Shown here in pieces: positions 13,283-23,800 of a stretch of DNA of 64,000 bases. The notes beneath the pieces are model-generated. The model saw nothing but the letters and a program-made list of their open reading frames with translations, had not been told where the DNA came from and did not search any database. Numbering within the stretch: the stretch's first letter is position 1; each line of letters opens with the position of its first letter. This stretch comes from Straminergon stramineum. Lineage: Eukaryota; Streptophyta; Bryopsida; Hypnales; Calliergonaceae. The DNA lies in the NCBI GenBank assembly GCA_963920665.1, contig OY987264.1, positions 26,950,906-27,014,905 on the forward strand. The letters run 5' to 3'. The translations under genes were made by a program, and so were the position numbers.

Positions 13283-13838
13283 ACCTTAAATGTCAACACA
13301 AATGTTTGGTGTCCGATGGATGACAAAGAATCTTTCTATGTAGGACAAAACTATAAAACTATTCATCCTCCAAATTTTATGAGAAAAGGGTAGGTCTTCT
13401 CTAGTAGTATGACTTCCAATGAATAATTGTGGATTTTAGGCAATAAGGCAGGAGGTTCTAAAAGCGCATAGGCTCTAAAATCGCTCACCTCTATAAATGT
13501 ACACTATTTGAACATGTTACTTTTTCATTGTAACAATGCTGTACAAATAGAGTACATTTAAGGAGGTGGGTGATTTTAGAGCCCTCTGCCATTTCAACTT
13601 TAAAAAATCAGAACTAATTCTACAAAACTCCAAAAAATATGAAACGACTTGAGTTAGATGCCAATTCCATTTATCTTTCAAGGAAAATTTACTGAAAAAT
13701 ATTTCAAAAAGTTTTACCTCCCCAACTTCAGGTTTCAGCTCTTAGATGAGCGCTTTATGGACCTCCTACCTTAGATGATGTCACACAGTTTCAAAAGGGA
13801 GGATTTCCATGGTCACCAGTCCATCCTTTAAGGGTTAA
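13279..13838 (-). mobile_element. Family A MITE interrupted by an insertion
   Basis: The left half runs 13279 to about 13437 (TTAAACCTTAAATGTC start). The right terminus is at about 13770-13838, ending CCATCCTTTAAGGGTTAA. About 330 bp of unrelated sequence, including the hairpin at 13471-13583, separates the halves. Later insertion into an existing MITE is the simplest reading. Confidence 0.6.
13471..13583. mobile_element. 113-bp foldback (hairpin) element
   Basis: The left arm GGCTCTAAAATCGCTCACCT pairs with the right arm AGGTGGGTGATTTTAGAGCC. The pairing continues inward through aaatgta/tacattt and ctatttg/caaatag, and there is an inner TGTTAC/GTAACA stem. Almost the whole element can fold. 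It lies between the two halves of a family A copy. Confidence 0.7.
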
Positions 13839-14953
13839 GGGTTTAAGGGTTCAAACTTCAAAGTGTGCAACTGATAAGTTATTTGGATGTCATCTATTTT
13901 AGTGGCATCCATAAGCTTAATGACAAACTGAACTTTTTTGCAGAGTAGTACATGTGGAAAAAGGCTAAGTTAACTTACTCAGTCTGACTTCTTTACCTGA
14001 TGACTGTCACCGTTTGGGGCTGAATCCAATCTTTTTAAAAAAAAAATTTTGGAAACAAATGAAAATCTGAAGCCAAATTTGGACTCTAGTGTTTTGTCAT
14101 GGAGTCCATCAAGTCTCTTCTGAAGATTTGAGTGATCATAGGAAACTCAAAAAATATTTTCTTGTTGGGATAGGTAAGTATGGGCATGGGATCTAGCTAA
14201 TATTTGTACAGTATTCTGTGTCAATTCTGAATTTTTTATGACTTGAACGTATCCTGAAAATGTTAATCTAGATAAAATAACCTAGTGTATTTAAATTTAA
14301 GCTAGTTAGAGGGGTCGTAAAGCATCTTTCTAAAGGACGGCTTCCATGTGGAGTGAAGGCTCATGGCTCATGAGGCCCACCAATTGGGACTCCGAAAAAA
14401 CTAGACTCCCATTTCATTGGGGGCTTCATTGGCCCCAACTCTACATAGAAGCTTGTCCTAAAGCACTAGGGTGGAGATTGACCAAAAAATGCACCTTGCC
14501 TAAAACTGCCATCATCACTTTGTGTATATCTTCCCAAATTAATATGTATGTATGTTAAATAAAATGATTTTATAACATCTACCAAATCTATGATCCATCA
14601 GTGTAGAGGCCTTTGAAATAAAAATTTAGATTCTACTTGACACATCTTTCACTACAATTTCCTCATCTATTTCAACAAAAGCATTACTCTATAAGACTAT
14701 AGAAAAGACACTAAAAATTCTAACATTGTCACTTTTAGGTGCTTCTACCTTGGGACACGCAATACTTTTTCATGTTAAACTTATAACTGGCCCTACACTA
14801 CTCCTCACTACTTGAGAGTTTTTTCCACTAATATTTTAGTCAAAATAAAATACAATAGATTTCACACTTCCTGCAATATTTAGTCTAAATTTTGGACATT
14901 TGAATAATGTGGCAATTCATCAATTTTGTAAAGAATTAGAATATAGACATCTA

Positions 14954-15182
14954 TTAACCTATAAATGTCAACACGGACATTTAGTGTACCATAGATGACA
15001 AAGTACCTTTATGTGTGGGATAGAAGTGCAACTATTCATCTTTGGAATTTTGTGTGGAAAGGGGAGACCTTCTACAATAATTTGACTTCTAACCAATGCT
15101 TTTAGATTTTTGTAAACCAATGATTACCATAATATCGAAATGAATGATTTCCACAGTCATCAATATGTCATCTAAGGATTAA
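14954..15182 (-). mobile_element. TTAA-flanked MITE, family A
   Basis: 229 bp, reverse orientation. It begins TTAACCTATAAATGTC and ends CATCTAAGGATTAA. It keeps the TTAA boundaries, but the ends have drifted from CCCTT. Confidence 0.65.
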
Positions 15183-17409
15183 CTAAAGTTTGAAAAGAAG
15201 AAGAAATCACTATAGTTTGTGTTTCCTTGATACAGTGGAAGCACCCCAAAAATATCAATATAAACAATTCAACATAGTTGGAGGCACCTTTCACTAGAGG
15301 TTTTTTTAGTATTAGCAATCAAAAATCATGAATTTTCAGATGTGGCATGTATTTTCTATGAATTTTCAAAGTGATAGCTCCCTAGACCACCCAAAACATC
15401 ACATAGGTGGACTTGAAATTGAAATTTCCTAAATTAGAAGTCAACTAATTAGTAGTAAGTAATAGGACAGTTTAATGTAACTATAGATGGACACTTCTAT
15501 GGAAGCTTAGGGACATTTCAAGGAAACTCTATTATGCATGAATGGGAATATAGACATTTTGGGGTGTCTCTACCTTAAATGGATGCAGTGGATTATTTTG
15601 TATATTGTGTTCCACTGACTCACCGATTATCGAAGGGAAGAATACTATGCGCTGAAATTGAGGAAGGGTATACAAGTATGAACAATGATATTTTTTTTTT
15701 TATCATTTTGGAGAAGAAGCTAGCTATTTCTTCAATATCCCATGTTCAAGTCAAATTTGTTAAGAAATTATTCAAAATATAATTAAATATGATATGTAAT
15801 TAAAATTTCAGAAATTGTAATGTGACATAATTGAATAATGTAGAAATACTAATGAAAATAATTTGAATCCTACAAAAATGATGAAAAATGAAAAATAAGC
15901 CATGAATACCGAATAAGTCAGTATTACGGTAAAGCTATGATGACCATGCTGCTAAACATGACAACGATAAAGTCATGAGGACCAGTGAGGACCCTATTAC
16001 TAAATGTCATGAAATATTCCAAATCTTGTGTAACGAAATTCCAAAATTCTAAACCTAGTTAATGAAAAGGAAATTCAACCAAAAAATAATAACAAATTTG
16101 ACCTCAATATACAGTACTTGGGTGATATTTGGTGATATCAATATCAAAATTAGCTGATACCTAGGATAATTTTGGCTATTGGTTTTAAGAAAAATAGTGA
16201 TTTGGCTATTTTGATTGGAAAAAATGAAAAATTCCTTCCCAAAAAATAGTTGATATCTTTTAGATGTCGTCAACTAGCAAAGAATTGTACATAAAAGAAA
16301 TTCACTGAGTATGAATCTCAATTTTTTGTAGACAAGTAATAAATTCATTGGTTCTGACAATGAATGCTCTTTACTTAATCCTTTCCAGTGCTGGAATATG
16401 ATTTTGTAATAGGTACTAATCCCTAAAGTTCTTTGATTATGTTATCACCAAAGACCCTCAAAAATTGCCAATTCTAATATAAGTACCAAATTTTTGAAAA
16501 ACATCATTTTCGGATAAATGGAACCATAGGATCTTGTAGTACGCTAAATTGAAAATATGTGGAAAAAAATTCAAAAAATTCCACCATGTAGATAGCAAGA
16601 TATTAGCATTTGAAGTGACAAAAATCCTTTTTTGGGCCTTGCGAAAAGCTAGGTAGCTGTACTTCATAAGGTCACATTTGTATGAAAAAATGTCCAAAAT
16701 AGTGGTGCCTCTTTAGATTAATTCTTTAAGGCAAGTTGGATACATATTTGAAAATTTTCAAATCATTTGAAATTGTGCAACATATAGAAAAAAAATAGTA
16801 AGTAGAAAGCTATGGAAAGTGCTTCAAAATACTAAATTGGTAACAATTTAGTATTGGAATTGAAAAATACCAATTCTAGTGGTTGTAATGTTGTAATAAA
16901 CAATCTACACCTCATGTTTTTATTTATTTTTCCAAAAATATTGAAAATTGAGTTAAATAAAGGACTTCAAAACTAAAACATCTCATAACTTTTTACTCAT
17001 TGATCAAAATGGAATGATTAAAAGCTTTCTATGTATATATAAATCTACAAACCAATTTCATTTTAAAAATAAAAATAAAAGTGATTTTTTCAGATCCACT
17101 TGGATTGCCTAAGTTGAAAAACAAACTACGTATTAGGTCATAACTTTTGACTCATATTTCCAAATGTCTTGAAATTTAGTGTACACAAAAGATATTCCTT
17201 GTCCACAACTTCTAATAAAGTTTGGGCCAAAAACATGAAAATCTCTTGTTACACGCACTTGTCCAAAATTTCTATATTGCCGAAAAATGTACCTTGGTCC
17301 TTTAGGGGTTAAAAAATGTAGAAATGATACATGGCATTTTAAAGGAGAATCAATCAATTTATTTATTTATTTGAGAGCTTTTCATGACAATTTATTTATT
17401 AGCACTAAT
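15183..17409. other. AT-rich intergenic sequence
   Basis: No supported gene. The frames at 16055-16273, 16458-16697 and 17133-17357 are A/T-biased and featureless. About 16780-17060 has a direct repeat partner at about 18250-18545. A single TTAA-type terminus (tcctttaggggttaa) ends at 17312 with no partner I can place. Confidence 0.5.
16780..17060. repeat. Direct repeat, copy 1 (partner 18250-18545)
   Basis: Shared ordered landmarks are agtaagtagaaag, caaaatactaaattg, gtaatgttgtaataaacaat, agttaaataaaggacttcaa and tctatgtatatataaatcta. The two copies are diverged and lie about 1.47 kb apart in the same orientation. Confidence 0.65.
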
Positions 17410-17778
17410 TAAGCTAGCCAACCCATTTCCAACCACTTAAGCAATCATGCATATTTGGAGTAGAGTTTTTTTGAACACATGATTTTTTCCATGTGAAAAA
17501 ATAGAGTTTAGAAGGATTGCATATTTTTCTAGAATTCTATTACAAAAAATAGAATTACTATGAATTTTTTAGTGGAAGATTCTCTTCGACTTGTAATGGT
17601 AGTATAGAGCTTTCTATTTGTGACCACAAGCTAATTGCAATCAACCAAGGGTTGGTTGCAATATTGAGAGCCTTGCAACCAATCGTAATGTGCCACAACT
17701 ACTTCGGGAATTGTGCCACAACTGCACAGAAAGAAAGCAATCTACAATCTACATAATAGAAATGGGTTGGCTACCTTA
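17410..17778. mobile_element. Inverted-repeat element, family G, copy 2
   Basis: About 369 bp. The left end is TAAGCTAGCCAACCCATTTC and the right end is AAATGGGTTGGCTACCTTA. Colinear with 9105-9491 throughout. Confidence 0.7.
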
Positions 17779-18249
17779 ATACTATTTGATACATTGAACC
17801 AAGAATTCTTATCTATTTACTTAACTTTTTTGATGTACTTAGACTTATATCATAAGTGAAGGCAAAGGGGGGTACATCTTTGTTGAATATTGAAATCCTA
17901 AAGTGCTTTCATGTTTAGAGGCCCCAAATTGCTACAAAAATGTTACTCTCTAAAGCAAAGCTAAAATCTTCATCTACATTTACTTTTTAACAAATCCAAC
18001 TATGGGATCCCTTATTTAACTTGTTAGAGTACATCCTCCTAAAATCTCAAAATAAAAAACCTTACGGATTGCAAGATCATGATGCATGTATCTCAAAAAG
18101 AAATATTTTCAACCCTTCCCAAATGTTTTCATCTTCAAATATTTTACTCAAAAATGTATAGATCCTACAATTTGCAACTCTCCATAATATGTTGAAGAAA
18201 TAATTTGGAAATACATATTAAAAATATATTTTATTCATACTTGAAAAAA

Positions 18250-18545
18250 AGAGTAAGTAGAAAGAAATAGAGAATGATTCAAAATACTAAATTGATAAGA
18301 ATTTAGTTATGGAATTGAAAAATGCCAACCCCAGTGGTTATAATGTTGTAATAAACAATCTACATCCTATGGTTTTATTTTTTTCAAAAAATATTGAAAA
18401 TTCAGTTAAATAAAGGACTTCAAAGTTTATTTTAGAGTATAGATTCCAAAGTACCTACACACAAAAAATCCTCATAACTTTCATCTCATTAATAAAAAAA
18501 GGAATTATTCAAAGCTTAGTTTCTATGTATATATAAATCTAAAAA
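18250..18545. repeat. Direct repeat, copy 2 (partner 16780-17060)
   Basis: Same landmarks as the copy at 16780-17060. It carries an insertion of about 50 bp after ggacttcaaag. Confidence 0.6.
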
Positions 18546-18678
18546 GACCAATTTCCAATTTTTTTTTTTTTTAAATTAAAATTTTTTAGCTGCTAAAATT
18601 TTCTAGTTAAGAAAAAATCTATATATCATACAATAATTTTTAAACTATGTAGTCAAAAGTTATGAAAATTGTTGTGCC

Positions 18679-18909
18679 TTAACCCTTGAAAGACCCTTGG
18701 GGTCCCTTTGTATGACCCATATTTAGCTTTATAACTCTTCATTTGTGGTTTAATAGATGAATTATGATACATTTTTATTTACTTACTATCATGATCATTA
18801 ATTTACTTTGTATTGAAGAGTATTTGGTCAATGTTTTTCTGATCAAATACCACCAAATACTTAATATACTATATGGCCACTAAGGGCTTTTAGGCCCTTC
18901 TAGGGTTAA
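18679..18909. mobile_element. TTAA-flanked MITE, family D
   Basis: 231 bp. The left end is TTAACCCTTGAAAGACCC. The right end, reverse-complemented, is TTAACCCTAGAAGGGCC. The CCCTAGAA start after TTAA is close to the classical piggyBac terminal motif. The interior is unrelated to family A despite the similar length. Confidence 0.7.
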
Positions 18910-19020
18910 AGCTACTCTTTGTCCACATGTTATATCATGATTTCAAAGAAAAAAACCGAACACTCCATTCTTAGTGAGATGCCCCCAATTTTTTTTCCCC
19001 AAAAAATGTACCCCAAAGTA

Positions 19021-19251
19021 TTAACCCTTGAATACCGGGCTAGTGACCGCGGAAATCAGACATTTTGGAACCGTGTGACAACATCCACTTTAGAAAAAAC
19101 AGAAACAGTCATTGATAGTCAAAACTATTGTACAAGATTTTCCCTTTCTACCCTTAACTCCGAGGATGAATAGTTGCAATTCTGTCCTATAGAGGAGAAT
19201 TCCTTGTCATTCATCGGACAATAATCGTCTGCCGCGTTGTTCAAGGGTTAA
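19021..19251 (+). mobile_element. TTAA-flanked MITE, family A
   Basis: 231 bp from TTAACCCTTGAATACCGGGC to GTTGTTCAAGGGTTAA, with good inverted ends. It lies just upstream of the GC-rich leader of the SMP/C2 gene. Confidence 0.8.
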
Positions 19252-19735
19252 TTTACCCTCACATTCCAAAAGAATAGAAATAAAAACACCCAAATACACC
19301 CAAATACGACGGAATATTCGTACCGGAAAATACGTAATGACGGAATCTGTCTGTGCTGCTGCAGGTGGATACGCGGTGGGAGTCCTTAGAAATTCCGACA
19401 GCCCAGTCGACTACGATACCACCGCTCGATCTGACATTTGGGCGGCTACGATTCGCCAGCCCCCCCTACTCTTTGCTGAACCTGCAAGAGTGTCGGAGAC
19501 ACTGGAGGGGACAGGGGTCTTCCCGGAAGTCTCCAGCTCTAAGACCCCACCACCCCAGTCCTCCCTGGTCTTGATCAAGCTTAGCTTTGACTCTAAAGCC
19601 GCGGAGCTCAAATACCGAGGCAAAGCAAAAACCGGCATCTCTCCCCCATTCACCTCGAGCTGCCTTCTCGAAACCCACACAACACTGTAGATTCTCTCCT
19701 CCTCGATTTCCTTCACAAGCATTCGCAGTGTTTTT

Positions 19736-19896
19736 GGAAAAAAAACTAGAAGGAAAACAAGCAGAAGGAGAAGGAGAAGAAGAAGAAGCAGTAGAGTTAG
19801 ACTGAGAAGTAGAAGTAGAAGTAGACGCAGAAGAATTCTGAGACAGACAGAAACAGAGAGAGAGAGAGAGAGAGAGAGGCGGGGGGGGGGGGGGAG
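19736..19896 (+). repeat. Homopurine tract with (GA)n and poly-G run
   Basis: About 160 bp that is nearly all purine on the plus strand. It has aga-type triplets, then a perfect (ga)n run at 19854-19878, then 14 consecutive G at 19881-19894. Confidence 0.85.
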
Positions 19897-20082
19897 AGTG
19901 AAAATTGCGTCGCACGCCATCACATTCGCAGGTTCACACTCACACGCACACAGTCTGCGTCGGTGGTTGTCGTGTCTGCCAAGGATTTAAGCAGAATTGC
20001 TACCTCGGATTTTAGGTTCTTGAAGGTGCTAGTGAAATAGTACATTTGAGGTTTGCTTTCGTTTTAGTTTGATCGATTGACT

Positions 20083-20097
20083 GGGAGGGAGGGAGGG
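20083..20097 (+). promoter_or_regulatory. G-quadruplex motif
   Basis: GGGAGGGAGGGAGGG has four G-triplets with single-base loops. It lies on the sense strand of the presumed 5' leader, about 800 bases upstream of the start codon. Confidence 0.6.
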
Positions 20098-20891
20098 AGT
20101 GGTGGAGTGATGGTGTTAGGCTTCGTGTAGGGGTACGTGATTTTCTTGGGCTTCCTGCAGGAGTGAGGGGAGAATGTATGTGGAATGATGGTGGTGATGA
20201 CCGTGTTTCGCGGTGGTGGTGTGGACTGGGGTCAGTTGCGTCCCATTCCCGCAACGTCTTAGTTTTTGGCGTATTTTATGTACTTCTGTGTTTGTTTGTT
20301 TTTCTGTTGTGTTTGTCTTCTTGGGAGACAGGAGAGGGATTCTTAAGGTAGAGAGTATATAAGAATTCATCGTGTTGTCTGTTTTCTGACCCGCGAGATA
20401 CGCGGTTTTCGTGTTCTTTTGTGCCCAGATTTTGAGGTATTTTGTCAGTCAAGTCGAGTGCGCGTGGTGTGATTGTAGCGGTAAGGATTGCCAAGGTTAA
20501 CGCCCTACAAGGCACACAACACGAATGCTTAAGCTCTTTGGAAATTCCCCTTCTCTTCCATTTCTTGAATCCAAGAATCTCCATGTCGTTGCGAGGAAAT
20601 CCCGAACCTTAACCTCGTCGATCTTGCCACTTGCTCGATGAGGCCACCATAGGCATTTTCCTGGCGTTCGCCACTCCTGCCATGACGTAGCAGTCTGTTA
20701 TTGAAGTAACAATTGTTAGTACAGTTGTGTGGAGCTACAGAGGGGTAACTAAGCGCAAGACCCATTTTCTTGATGCCAATGTTAGCTGGAATTTGGCTGT
20801 GAGTTTGGGAATGGTGTGGTTTTGAGAGGATAGTGGAGGCTCTTGCAGCTTTCTGTGAGTGTCTACAAGGAACAAGAGGATATCAAGGGCC

Positions 20892-23800
20892 ATGGAGGGG
20901 GCGGCAGAGAGAGGAGAGCGGGAAGTGATGGACCACTTTCTGTTCATGCTGCATGTGTTGCCAGTGCTGGTCGTCACTTTGCTGACTCCCTTTCTCGGCT
21001 TCAGCCTCAGCTTGCTCTTGCAGGGACTCGTCCTCAGCTATATTTTCTGGGTGAGACTCTTTCTTTGCTTGGGTTATTGCAAAACCTCAACATCCGCATG
21101 AGTCTTTTCTATGATGTTCTTGGCTATCACTGGGTTATAAGTAAGAATGGCTTGATAGTAAGCATGTTTTTTAGCTTGGACAAGTTCATCAACATTTGCA
21201 TGACTGTTAACGCATAGGATTTTGATTTACGGCAATGAAGGAGCTTGAGATCGTGACAGACTTGGAAAGAATGACTTTCATTGCGCTTTTATTAGTTCCT
21301 TGCTTGTCACTGGGGTATAAGAAAGAATGGCTTGATTGGTATGGGGCCCTGCGCTCTAGCTGTTCTGATTTACGTTTCTTGGGTATATGTGGTTGCAGAT
21401 TCAGAAGGGGTGTTCGGAGAGAGAAAGGCTGGAAATTCAGGTGGAAGAGAGGAAGAAAATTAACGCAAAAAAGGTATGCTCTGCTGCTTTGGGTCAAATT
21501 GGATAAACATTGATCGGGACACTGATATGTCCTATAAGTGAGGGCAAAAAATCAGTGTCACTACAAAATTTCATTGTTGTGGAAATTAGTGCAATACAGC
21601 AATATTTCAGCCTGCACTAATTTTCAGTATCGTGGCTTTGGTAAAATTAGACTCACACTCACTAATAGGATAAATCAGTGTAGCTGCAGGCTAGAACAAC
21701 GAATGTCACGGCGCTCTTTGAATCACTAAATTCCGACATGTAAGGTAGAGGATGCTATTAGCGCCAATTTATGCATTTTGTATATGTAGTCCGAGTGATT
21801 TTTGGGAGATCGCTACAAGATCCAGATCTTTTGAGATTTATTTATTTATTTATCACTACGCGCGAGTCAGTGGCCACAGACGTTTAGCCAAGTCATGCTT
21901 ACTCCATCTGCTTATTGAAGCCTAACTGAGTGTAGTGGAAGAGGTGAGTTGGTGTTGGTAACAAGTGTCGATATATTGGGCGGGATCAGGTCCCTAGCAA
22001 TTTGAGTGTCCTCTACCTTACGTATGTTTTGGAGTAAATTTGAGCAATTGGAATCTGTGATTTTTCTCATGCAGGCCATGACCGAAGGTGAAACATTGAG
22101 GTGGATGAACGAGGGCTTGAAGGTGATGTGGCCGATCAGCATGGAGAAATTTGCGTCTAAGCATTTCTTCATACCCATGGCACCGTGGTTTTTGAAGAGA
22201 TTCAAGCCCACGTATGTGGTGCGTTTGCATTCATATCCCGGCCTTCCTGCTGCTCTACGTTGAAGTGCACTGAAGCCTTTTTTTCTGCTTTTTAATCCCA
22301 TTACACCTATCTATTGCTTTTGAAATCGTAGACAACAGTGCAGCTCGTTTCCAATATATTCGATGATAATTTGTGCAAGAAATACGTGAGAAGAATTGTA
22401 CTTTTCAAAAGTCGCATCCACTTGAGTGCTCCAAAGTCCCATATTCTTGATGATGAACAGAGTGCTTCAGGAGAATGTTTAGTCCAAATAATTTCTTATT
22501 CATCCAAAGTGATGCTTGAATATTTAAAAACAACCAATTTGATGAAATTGAGGCAAGTAACGTAATTGTACAATGACATGCAAAATTGTATATAATTTCA
22601 AAAAAGTTTTGGGTGTAACGGGTTTAATGACTTTGTATTGGACACTTCGTAGACACTGACATGAAGAAATTATGGTTTTGCAGAAGGAAGTGACGCTGCA
22701 GTCTCTCAATTTAGGAAGTACTCCACCCCATTTCAGTCTGATACGTGCCCTACCATCTCCCCAAGATGGTGACGACGTGGTAGCTATGATCTCCTTATGC
22801 TGTTAATACCGACTTTCGTCGCTTCATGCTCTTCTTTTTCAGTTCTTATGTCTGTTGCAAGTCACATGTCGTTGTGAAACGTGGACATGACGTGAATAGG
22901 AATCCCTTTCTTCTTTGCAGGTTTTTGAGGCAAACATGGAGTTTTTGTCTGGGAAGGGCATGAACGCTGAGATGACAGTCCAAATGAAAGGAATGAAGAT
23001 CACCTTTTACATTTCAAGACTTTACATCAAGGGCATGGTGTGTACCAGACAATTTTTAATGCAGTCTCTCCCCAATTTTTGTATCGTAGGTTCTAGAGTC
23101 TTATTGTGTTTTTGTCTGTGGCAAAGTTTAATCATTTTTGTTAACTCGTAGTTGCCCAAGTGGCCACTTGTCATATGTGTAACAGTTGAAATAAACCATT
23201 CTGGACGTTTCAAGGAAGGAAACCGTTAGAAAGAAGAAATCACACCCTACATTTTTGAATGATATAAATATGTTTTGAGAGTTACGATTATCGACTATTA
23301 GCTTCCAAAGCGCACTTCCTATTCTTACCGTGGGCACTTGGGAGTAATGACACTTTTGCTGTGAGGGATTTACAAGTATTAGATGCGTTTCTTCCCTGTG
23401 TTCAATTCCTATGCTAAACAGGTGTTGGCCCTTAATATTGAGATTATAAACGCAATTAATATTCACTTTCCTCCATGTGTGTTGTTTTAGGTCAAGTTTT
23501 CAGTGAAGTTTGTGAAAGGATGGCCAGTTATAGGGCGAGTTCGCTTCAGCTTTGCACATACACCCATTGTCGACATGACTGCACGACCCTGGTATGGTCC
23601 CGACATGAGGTTCATCCCAGGAGCTGCCAACTGGCTGGTATTATACCTGCTCTGCCTCCCCAGCTTTTGAAATAATATCTGCCTGGTTGTAACGCATCCA
23701 TTTCTAGATTTTCAAGTAGTTTGCCCTAAATCTACTCATTTGTTTAGTCAATTAGGACCTGTCCACGATTGAGACTCTTCTAGTCTAAAATATTGGGTGG

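Larger units (their letters stand above)
19252..20891 (+). promoter_or_regulatory. GC-richer promoter/leader region of the SMP/C2 gene
   Basis: Base composition changes sharply here from AT-rich repeats to GC-richer sequence. The overlapping frames on both strands (19337-19690 plus; 19411-19923 minus) have low-complexity Leu/Ser translations and no domain, so I read the region as promoter plus long 5' untranslated leader. It contains a homopurine tract (19736-19896) and a G-quadruplex motif (20083-20097). A possible acceptor, gctcttgcag, ends at 20850, 41 bases before the start codon, so a leader intron is possible. Confidence 0.5.

Noticed and set aside
19337..19923. Overlapping frames on both strands (117, 170 and 149 codons)
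   Set aside because: Low-complexity Leu/Ser/Pro translations of a GC-rich and purine-rich leader. Neither strand shows a domain or coding-like pattern.
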